Shown one piece after another: positions 56,483-64,000 of a DNA stretch of 64,000 bases. Source of the DNA: Mesostigma viride (taxonomy: Eukaryota > Streptophyta > Mesostigmatophyceae > Mesostigmatales > Mesostigmataceae); the NCBI GenBank assembly GCA_009746045.1, contig RPFO01000312.1, positions 146,001 to 210,000 of the forward strand. Direction: 5' to 3'. The stretch's first letter is position 1. Each line of letters opens with the position of its first letter. The position numbers and the translations under genes were made by a program. Below the pieces are notes generated by a model that worked only from the letters and a program-made list of their open reading frames with translations, had not been told where the DNA came from and made no database searches.

Positions 56483-57901
56483 TGTCGCGTCTGCGTGCCA
56501 CAATCTCCGGCGCCACCATGGCGGCTGGCCACTCAGCTTAATTTGGTAAAACCCAAATGAGCTGAGCTGATGTGCCTGCCTTAACTGCATGCCCTGTGGG
56601 GTGGGCGAGGACCTGTCCCATGATTAAAGAAAGGAGGGCTCTCAGCCGAGGACAAGGAACTGTCCCTCGTGCCTGATAACCACCTTATTGCCTCCCCTGC
56701 TATAGAATAATGCTTTCAAAACACATACTTTGCACAGTCTGATGATGAAGCCGCACATGCGGAGTTTATTGAGAAAGTTTATACAATTACAACACGTTGA
56801 TAGTCTCAATGTCGATGCACTCCATGCTCACGAGCCCGCAGTTAGGCAGCGCTCCATGACATGCTACCGGCCTTGCTCCCAAGGAAAGGGAGAAACACGA
56901 AGGCCACTAACGAGAGACTCGAAGAGACTACACGCTGCGTGAGAGTCCTCTTCGACTATGAACCAAACCATTCGTCATGCCACACGCATGACACACGCCA
57001 CACTTGTCAGTCCAGCCAGGAATGCCAAAACTATCTTGCTGCCTGAACCATGCGAATAGAAACCGCATTCCAGTTGCCGTCCTGGCTTTCTACCACACAT
57101 GCCAACAAAAGCAGGAAGGCATCCCGACAAATCTAAATTGCTACCCTGTTGCCGATCTCATCTCCTAGAGGCTCCGGCATTTCTGTCCCTGGGAATGTCC
57201 GACATTGAGTCACGTCCAGCAAGGTCGAAGCATAATATCCTTCAGACAATCTGCACGCTCACACCTTGCGTGTGAGTGGCCCAGCAAACATTGCGTCTAA
57301 TCGTTCCTTTCTAGAAGAAATCCCTTTTTAGGGCTGCCAGCGATTTCGCATTCATTCCAGCGATCTGGCTCCGCACCGCAAATTGTCCTTTTCCATTTTC
57401 TGTCCAGTCCTCATAACGTTGACCCGCTATTCTACACCACAAAGACACCTGGCCTGTCAATAGCCTCGGCGCTGTTGAAGTCCAGCAGTCCAGCTTCAGC
57501 TCCAGCTGTCCACTAACACGCGTATGATCCTCTCGACGCTGCACACTTGTGCTGCCGTCCGCTCAAGTCAGTGCTGCGCGCCCAGCTGTGCCTGGCCCGG
57601 CGCGCGTGCACGTACACTTTCGTCCGCTCTTATGCTGCAAGTGCTAGTGTCCCCCCCGGTCACTAGCCTTTGTCGAAAATGCGTAGAAGACAAATTCCTT
57701 GCGCACGTCACCGGTCTTGTGCATAGTGGGCGCCCGGATGACATAGCGCGCGTCCGTGACAGCTGTCGCGTCTGCGTGCCACAATCTCCGGCGCCACCAT
57801 GGCGGCTGGCCACTCAGCTTAATTTGGTAAAACCCAAATGAGCTGAGCTGATGTGCCTGCCTTAACTGCATGCCCTGTGGGGTGGGCGAGGACCTGTCCC
57901 A
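56483..57901 (-). repeat. probable 3' LTR of the gypsy element
   Basis: On the plus strand it begins TGTCGCG and ends TGTCCCA, giving TG...CA in either direction. The first and last 138 bp (143 bp with the adjoining TGATT) are identical: 56483-56625 and 57764-57906. No ORF inside. Confidence 0.55.
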
Positions 57902-57932
57902 TGATTCCCCCCCTCGCTGGCGACCGGCCCCA

Positions 57933-60900
57933 TCACGAAGACAGCGATCGTACCAAGACAAGGGCAGCGGTGACCGCAGTCAAGCTGCGGGAGGTAAACT
58001 GCGCAGCGGTGCACACTGGACAAAACCAATCCCCCTCCGGAATGCTGGTGACCACGGGCTGCAAGCACTGCATGTGCCAACCACAGTTACACTGATCACA
58101 CAATAACATGGACTCCGCCTGATCGACCCGGTGACAAACCTGACACTGGGCGTCCTTGACTCGGCGAGATGTGTGCGGTTGGAGGTCGTGGACCAAATTG
58201 GGCAGTGAGCAGGGACTGAGATTGCTGAGGTTGTCTGTCGTACGGCTCCCGTCGGCGCCCTCCAAAATTGCCACTCCCGATGGTTTGATAGCCACAATGC
58301 GCAAAATGGTGGGCCCCGCCTCCACATCCAAAGTGTGCTTCAGCTGAGTGCGCAGGAAAACATACTGCCCTGGCCTAAACCGCAGCTGGCGAGCCATGTA
58401 TGCGCCCCCCCGGCGCTGAGCGTAACGCAGGGAGTCCCTGTGCTGAGCAATGAACAAGTTGTTCATCGCGATGGGCATGACCTTCTTAAAAGTCTCTGCC
58501 CTGGCCAGCACCTCAACCAAAAATTGCTGAGCGTTGTCGAAGGCCATGGGTTCGGGGTGCGCAACCTGTGCCTCCGTAGGCAAAAGAGGATTACGCCCGA
58601 ACAGAAGGAAATACGGGGAGAAGGTAGCGAGAGACTCCTGGGGAGACATGCGATAACCCATGGCAATCCATGCCAACTCGCGATCCCACCTGGCCGACTC
58701 CGGCACCTGCAGGCTCCACTTGCGCAGCGCCTGCTTGACGGTCTGCACCAATCTCTCAGCCAAACCATTGGCCTGAGGATGCTCCCGAGAAGTGCGACGG
58801 TGATCAATAAGACATCCATCCAGCAACTCCTGGAACTCACCCCTGAACTCACCACCCTGGTCCGTGACTACCTCCGCGGGAGCCCCAAACCTGGTGATGA
58901 TGTCTGCAAAATGCTTCGCTGTGGTAGCGGCATGCTTGTCAGCAATGGGGATCAACTCAACCCATTTGCTAAAGCTCTCCACGCATACCATGACATAGAG
59001 GTTGCCGTCAGGGCTCTCCTGAAACGGCCCGCACAGATCGACGTGCCAGCGATAAAACAAGCCCTTGATGGGAAGCGACATCAGCTCCTTGGCACCATGA
59101 TCTGCGCTAAAGTTAGCCTTGGTTCGAGCACACGGGACACAGCTGGCCACTACCTGGGCCACTGTGTGTCGCATGTTATTCCACCAATAGCTGGTCCGTA
59201 CGAGGCTGAGCGTGCGATTGCCACCCAAGTGACCATACCGCTCGTGGTACGCCTGCACTATAGCAACGCGCTTGTCAGGCGGTGGGACGACCACCCTACG
59301 CTTGCCCAACAGCTTGTACAAAACCCCATCTTCCCAACCATAGGTTGCAGCCCTGTGCTGCACCCTGTTCAACTCCGTCGCCTTCTGAGCAGGAGTCCAA
59401 TCGACTGGAGTAGGAGTCAAGACAGCACCCTGCACTTGCTCCAAAACTCGACCATCTAGCCAGATATCAGCGGTGTAGCAATCAGCAAGAGAGCTACGCG
59501 CTAAGAGAGCCTGCACAGCGATCAGCTGCTGCAGAGAAGGATCAATGTCAAAGGACAGAGACCTACCCTCTTCCATAGCGCACACAGCTTTGGATGGCGT
59601 GAATGGCGACGGCCGCACCGGGTCGTCGCTGATGCCGAAGTCCGCCACAGAGTACTCGACACTGCGCCACCACGCCTCCTCCTCATCGTCGGCCGCATAC
59701 CCAGCAGCGTTCACAAAGACCACAGAACCCGACGAGCCCTCGGCACCCATGGCCCGGGCTCCAGTGTGGTCAACAGTGGTAGGCATGGCGTATCGGGATA
59801 GCACATCGGCGTTGACATGGTCCTTGCCGGCCCGATGCACAATGGTCATGTGGTACTCCTGGATAATCATGGCCCATCGGGCGAGCTTACCCGTCAGGTT
59901 GGTGTTGGTCATTAGCCACTGAAGCGGCTGGTGGTCTGTCACCAGAGTAAACACGCGCCCAACTAAATACGGGCGAAAGTGCTTGATGGCCCACACCACA
60001 GCCAGTGCCTCCCCCTCATAGGAAGAATACCGGCTCTCCGCTGGGTTGTTGCTGCGACTAGCATAAGCAATAACGTGCTCGCGCCCATCACCATCCTTTT
60101 GCGCCAAGACCGCACCCAGTCCTACCTTGGACCAGTCGGTATATAACACAAACGGCAAAGCATAGTCAGGGGCGCGCAGAATCGGGGCCGACGTGAGCTC
60201 CTGCTTGATTGTCTCGATGGCGCGTTGCTGTGCGGGACCCCACGCCCACACGCACCCCTTCTTGAGTAACTCGGTCAAGGGCTTCACCTTGCTGCTGAAG
60301 TTCTCAATGTAACCTCGGTAATAGCCAGCCAAACCCAAATACGCCCGCACCCCTGAGACATCCGTGGGTACGGCGGCCTGCACAATGGATTCGACCTTGG
60401 CGGCATCAGGCGTCCGGCCACCCGGCACAATCTGATGACCAAGGAATGAGAGGGTCCGCTGGGCGAACTTGCACTTCTCAGGGTGCAGCCGCATATTATG
60501 CTCCTCGAGAGCCAAGCGAACCTGCTCCAAGTGCGCCAGGTGCTCCTCAAATGTCGCGCTAAAGACGATTACATCATCAATGTAACAAGCGGCGAAAGGA
60601 AGACCTGCAAGCACTTTGTCCATAGCTCGTTGGAAAACAGCACTAGCGTTGCGGTGCCCAAAGGGCATGCGCACCCACTCATACAAATTGCCGCCCCCCC
60701 AGAATGCAAGCTTCCGCTGATCCTCCGGCGCAACTGCGATCTGATGAAAGCCGCTACGCAGGTCCAGCGAGGACACAAACTTCACATGAGGAGATATCTT
60801 ATCCAGGACATCATCCACACGTGGCATGGGGTAACGGTCCACGGGTGTGTGTGCATTCAGCAACCGCAGATCGGTGGCCATGCGCATACCCGTCCATGCC

Positions 60901-63900
60901 CCGGTGATAGCGTCCTTCTTGGGCGCAACGACAACGGCAGCGGCATAGCTGGAGGAAGATTGCCTGATGATACCGGCATCCTCTAACTCCTTGCATTGCT
61001 CGGCTACAAAATCCAACTCGGCCTGACTCAGGCGATGCTGGCGTCGGAACAAAGGGGTGTCAGTGTCCAATGGAACACGCATGGTCCCACCATTGAAACA
61101 CCCCAGTTCATCACTTGTGAAAGCGAAGGCCCCCCTTGCAGTGCCTAGCCACTTTAGCATGGCTGAGCGCTGCGCATCAGAAAGGTGTTCGCCAATAGCC
61201 CAGGGGTGCGTATCCGCGGGATCACCCACAGCTACCGCATGTGCCTCAAGATGCGGCGCCCTAGCCGCATCGTCGTGGAACAAGGAAAAGGCTGCCACGC
61301 CTGGTGTGACACCCACCGCCGGAGCCTCGCGTGCCGCACGGTGTATTACCCGATGCAGCGTGGGCTCGCCGGCCAGCACGGTGCTGGTCAGCAGGGCGGT
61401 CATGAGAATGATAGTCCACACCTGTCGCAGACGCCACCCCCATGCTGATGAAGTCCCCGTCGCTGCAGGGCGCTTCAGTTTGGCTGCGCGCGCCTCAACC
61501 TGCTGAGGCGGATTGGCTGGGGACGCCCCCCCAGACTGGCGCACGGCAACCGATGCAAGCAGCACATACCCGACCTGCAACACCGACATAGCCTGGCCTA
61601 TCAAAGACCAGCGCTCACTCTCGAGCACGCCCGGCAGCGCCGAGGCCCCGACATGAAAACCCATGCTGGCCTCACGAAATTCTGCGGGTGGCTGCACCAA
61701 CAGACCGGTGGTAGTGTCCCAAACGAGACCCTTACCCCGATCACGGTATGCTGTCGACCCTTGGTAACTGACCAGGGTCGGCAGTGCACACATGGGGCTC
61801 CCGACCCGGTTGACGCGTGCATACGGTGGGCGATCCTCGCTATCCACCTTCTGCGTGACTAGGTGGGAAGGCAATGCTACCTCCGCAGACACACTCGGAT
61901 GCTGCCTTGCTACGGCCCCCAAGACCGCCTGCACATCGGTCGCACACGCCACGTTGGTCCAATAGGCACGCAAACGATGCGTGAGCCCACCCAGCCCTGC
62001 GTTGTCACACACGATGGGCTCCCCCAGGAGTGCCACGATTGTAGCCCAGTCCTCCCGCACCGCCTGATGTGGGCTGTCACCCGCCACAACGTTCTCAAAC
62101 AGATACGCAGGCGGATGGGGCTGACGCGACTGCAACAGTCCCACCACACGCAACAGTTCCCAGAACAGCGCGCTACGCGGATCGGCTAGCCCCCGCCCTT
62201 GCCCTGCCTGGCTCAGGCCCTGGCACTCCCAACCCGCAATTACCAAGTCGATGGCATGATGCCTGCGCAACAACTGCTGCACCTGCACCTCACCGATGGC
62301 TCGGATATCTTGAGGACATTCCCCAAACGGGTCACGCCATGCTGATGGCGGAAACTGCGCGGGATACTCTCGCGACAACACGCCACAGTGACTGAAGTAC
62401 ACCTGACGCGCCTTGTGCGATGGCTCTACCGCGATGAGTTTACGGCACACGCCGCCTGCGGCCAAAAAGCCTGCAATGCCCCCTCCGATCCCCGCAAACA
62501 GTTCCAACACTACCGCACCCTTGGCAAAATCAGGGGCCTGCGGTAAGATTGCAGCAGAAAAATTACCTTGGGCCTCCGAGACACCCGGTTGCAGCAAAGT
62601 GAGGCCATGGCTGGCCATCTGAGGAATGGTGATGACGGCTTCAGTTACCCGCTTGCGCATAGCCAGCTGCCGCGTGGACGTCACAGCATCCAGCGACCAC
62701 TGCGTGCGCATCTTGGCAATGCTCGCCGTTGGCTGGGGCAGCACCGTCCGATGCTTGTCCCACGCCGATGAGCCCGCCGCCCGTACCTCCACCATGCTGA
62801 CCTCCACCACGCCCGCAGCCGCGGAAGGGTTGAGGCGTGCAGCCCCGGCTGAAGAACTGAAGCATGAGACCGGCACGCTGGCCCGCTTCAGGCCAGCCCC
62901 ATCCCAATCAGGGATGTAAGATGCCTCCTCCGCCCTATAGTCCACCTGAACCATGGCGCGAGCAAGGACATCCACCCCGAGTAGTGCGGAATATCCACAC
63001 TTGTTGACCACCAGCGCATACGCGGACACGGTGGTCATGCTAGAGGCGCGCAACGGATTGAAAATCACGTTGACTTTAACCGCCGTCATAGCGTACGGCT
63101 TACTAGCCGGACCCTGCCAACCTGACACAGACACGGGGCTTTCCACTAAGCCACCGTTCTCGTAGGTCAGGTTCAGCATGGTGGCCAAGTCCGTGCTGAT
63201 GACTAGCGGCTGAGCACCGCTATCAAGCTTGACTGCGCCAACCAACGGACATGTCACCATGTCGCTCCATACATCTCCACAGGCTCCAACTGCTTGGAAC
63301 GCCATGGACGGCTCACCATTGGGGTATGGAACCACCGTGGGAACCTGGGGGACTGCACTAGTGCGCTGCTGGCTACTTGTGCTGACCACTCCCGCTTGCA
63401 CCACGGGCACTGCGGCTTCTACCGGCTGGCGCCCGTAGGTGACGGACTCAGAATTGCGCAAGGTGCGCACATCATGCCCATCTGCGAACAACTGGATCTC
63501 GGACACAACCGACCCCAGCCACTCAACCCCCTTCTGCCCGAAGGTGTCGACCACCTGCCGTGCTGAAAACATGGGTACGTCCACAATGAACGGCATTGGG
63601 TACACAGGCGCCAATCGCCTACGCTGCTCCAGCCCAGCAGGGTTCGCATGCTCAAAAGCAGATTGCACCCCAGCCAGCGGCATGGAAAAGGACGCGGGCA
63701 ACTGCCCGGCAGGCAACATGGGTGCCTGCTGAAAAGAAAGCGGGCTGCGTGCCTGCTTGCCTTTGGTAGCCTCCGCAGCGTTGATCTCGACGTCACCCGG
63801 CATGGGCGCCCAGAATGGGTCCTCCCGGTACACCGTCTCGAATTGGTTGGGGGGCGCCGTCGCCTCCTCACCATGCTTGATGGCAGCCACCTGGGCTTCC

Positions 63901-63998
63901 ATCGAGTCGGTCTTGCCCGCCATCTCGGCGAAGTGGACCGTCTTGATGCCCGCGGCTGGACACTTGTTCATCAGGTGCCACTTCGTGTCTGCCCCATG
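57933..63998 (-). CDS. Ty3/gypsy polyprotein: protease, DNA methyltransferase, RT, RNase H, integrase, PHD
   Basis: Open to the window edge, so the N-terminus is missing; residue numbers are from the ATG at 63971. Protease: LDSGAQ (249-254) and ALLGVD (329-334). C5 methyltransferase about 486-815: motif I ELFAGIGGG, motif IV GWECQGLS (Cys583), motif VI ENV (626-628), motif VIII THRLRAYW, motif IX EFREASMGF, motif X IGQAMS. Hydrophobic stretch 851-867. RT about 990-1180 with SSLDLRSGF and YIDD (1130-1133). RNase H 1272-1390 (YTDWS, TDHQPLQWL). Integrase: H1576, H1581, C1611, C1614; D1645, D1704, E1739. C-terminal PHD finger C1943 to C1987 (Cys4-His-Cys3). The protein would copy and insert the element and may methylate DNA and read histone tails. 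All core motifs are present and no frameshift was seen. Confidence 0.95.
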   Translation of the reverse strand, partial: HGADTKWHLMNKCPAAGIKTVHFAEMAGKTDSMEAQVAAIKHGEEATAPPNQFETVYREDPFWAPMPGDVEINAAEATKGKQARSPLSFQQAPMLPAGQLPASFSMPLAGVQSAFEHANPAGLEQRRRLAPVYPMPFIVDVPMFSARQVVDTFGQKGVEWLGSVVSEIQLFADGHDVRTLRNSESVTYGRQPVEAAVPVVQAGVVSTSSQQRTSAVPQVPTVVPYPNGEPSMAFQAVGACGDVWSDMVTCPLVGAVKLDSGAQPLVISTDLATMLNLTYENGGLVESPVSVSGWQGPASKPYAMTAVKVNVIFNPLRASSMTTVSAYALVVNKCGYSALLGVDVLARAMVQVDYRAEEASYIPDWDGAGLKRASVPVSCFSSSAGAARLNPSAAAGVVEVSMVEVRAAGSSAWDKHRTVLPQPTASIAKMRTQWSLDAVTSTRQLAMRKRVTEAVITIPQMASHGLTLLQPGVSEAQGNFSAAILPQAPDFAKGAVVLELFAGIGGGIAGFLAAGGVCRKLIAVEPSHKARQVYFSHCGVLSREYPAQFPPSAWRDPFGECPQDIRAIGEVQVQQLLRRHHAIDLVIAGWECQGLSQAGQGRGLADPRSALFWELLRVVGLLQSRQPHPPAYLFENVVAGDSPHQAVREDWATIVALLGEPIVCDNAGLGGLTHRLRAYWTNVACATDVQAVLGAVARQHPSVSAEVALPSHLVTQKVDSEDRPPYARVNRVGSPMCALPTLVSYQGSTAYRDRGKGLVWDTTTGLLVQPPAEFREASMGFHVGASALPGVLESERWSLIGQAMSVLQVGYVLLASVAVRQSGGASPANPPQQVEARAAKLKRPAATGTSSAWGWRLRQVWTIILMTALLTSTVLAGEPTLHRVIHRAAREAPAVGVTPGVAAFSLFHDDAARAPHLEAHAVAVGDPADTHPWAIGEHLSDAQRSAMLKWLGTARGAFAFTSDELGCFNGGTMRVPLDTDTPLFRRQHRLSQAELDFVAEQCKELEDAGIIRQSSSSYAAAVVVAPKKDAITGAWTGMRMATDLRLLNAHTPVDRYPMPRVDDVLDKISPHVKFVSSLDLRSGFHQIAVAPEDQRKLAFWGGGNLYEWVRMPFGHRNASAVFQRAMDKVLAGLPFAACYIDDVIVFSATFEEHLAHLEQVRLALEEHNMRLHPEKCKFAQRTLSFLGHQIVPGGRTPDAAKVESIVQAAVPTDVSGVRAYLGLAGYYRGYIENFSSKVKPLTELLKKGCVWAWGPAQQRAIETIKQELTSAPILRAPDYALPFVLYTDWSKVGLGAVLAQKDGDGREHVIAYASRSNNPAESRYSSYEGEALAVVWAIKHFRPYLVGRVFTLVTDHQPLQWLMTNTNLTGKLARWAMIIQEYHMTIVHRAGKDHVNADVLSRYAMPTTVDHTGARAMGAEGSSGSVVFVNAAGYAADDEEEAWWRSVEYSVADFGISDDPVRPSPFTPSKAVCAMEEGRSLSFDIDPSLQQLIAVQALLARSSLADCYTADIWLDGRVLEQVQGAVLTPTPVDWTPAQKATELNRVQHRAATYGWEDGVLYKLLGKRRVVVPPPDKRVAIVQAYHERYGHLGGNRTLSLVRTSYWWNNMRHTVAQVVASCVPCARTKANFSADHGAKELMSLPIKGLFYRWHVDLCGPFQESPDGNLYVMVCVESFSKWVELIPIADKHAATTAKHFADIITRFGAPAEVVTDQGGEFRGEFQELLDGCLIDHRRTSREHPQANGLAERLVQTVKQALRKWSLQVPESARWDRELAWIAMGYRMSPQESLATFSPYFLLFGRNPLLPTEAQVAHPEPMAFDNAQQFLVEVLARAETFKKVMPIAMNNLFIAQHRDSLRYAQRRGGAYMARQLRFRPGQYVFLRTQLKHTLDVEAGPTILRIVAIKPSGVAILEGADGSRTTDNLSNLSPCSLPNLVHDLQPHTSRRVKDAQCQVCHRVDQAESMLLCDQCNCGWHMQCLQPVVTSIPEGDWFCPVCTAAQFTSRSLTAVTAALVLVRSLSS

Positions 63999-64000
63999 CG

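Larger units (their letters stand above)
56483..64000 (-). mobile_element. Ty3/gypsy element with methyltransferase and PHD finger, 5' end off the window
   Basis: The left boundary is where C4 pol is interrupted (56483). From right to left: polyprotein to 57933, a polypurine tract of seven G (57907-57913 on the minus strand), then LTR sequence. The LTR either is 56483-57901 with 138-bp repeats at both ends, or is only 138 bp (57764-57901) with further sequence of unclear origin beyond it. The 5' LTR and gag start lie beyond 64000. Confidence 0.85.

Noticed and set aside
58335-59459. 374-codon plus-strand frame opposite the gypsy integrase
   Set aside because: Shadow of the real minus-strand gene; no motif.

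Overview
This window looks like nuclear DNA of a eukaryotic alga and consists almost entirely of transposable elements. No ordinary host gene, rRNA or complete tRNA gene was recognised. The best pointer to the host is a Ty3/gypsy polyprotein at the right edge that carries a C5 cytosine methyltransferase. From memory, such elements are described in charophyte (streptophyte) algae, so a Klebsormidium-like alga is my guess; the sequence alone does not prove it.

Layout. Positions 744-2440 and 38237-39944 hold two copies of a TTAA-flanked, piggyBac-like element without a transposase. Positions 4623-21672 hold an old plus-strand Ty1/copia element (C1) that has been hit repeatedly: a hairpin element (F2, 7019-7663), a solo LTR (7981-8579) and a short LTR element (D, 9160-21264). 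The 3' LTR of D was hit by a minus-strand copia (A, 10973-20710), and the 5' LTR of A was hit by a giant palindrome (F1, 18811-20086). C1 ends in a (TATG)n microsatellite that took up copia B (21797-29623, minus, nearly intact) and a 6.1-kb element with 37-bp inverted ends (29663-35801). On the right, a decayed LINE ORF1-like gene (about 40016-51626) is split by copia C2 (40765-49380) and a palindrome array (F3, 49755-51413). A minus-strand copia end (C5, 51885-52886) was hit by copia C4 (52887-56482), and C4 is cut by the gypsy element (56483 to the right edge). Each insertion, except where an end is missing or ambiguous, is supported by a 5-bp target duplication that I could read.

The copia families A, B and C share a set of traits I do not know from described Ty1/copia elements. 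The LTRs run AGTT...AACT instead of TG...CA. A leader ORF lies before gag. Gag and pol are in one frame, split by UGA-CUN, in B and C (A shows the same stop context after a frameshift). The domain order is integrase-protease-RT-RNase H, with an HGDD box in the RT and a DTN protease triad. A tRNA T-arm-like motif sits in the 3' UTR. The palindromic elements F1-F3 have the same AGTT...AACT ends, 5-bp duplications and a T-arm motif. My working hypothesis is that they are non-autonomous partners, with hairpins for LTRs, moved by the copia machinery. The gypsy element adds a second novelty: a DNA methyltransferase and a PHD finger in one polyprotein.

Limits: all family calls come from reading motifs by eye; no database search or alignment was run.
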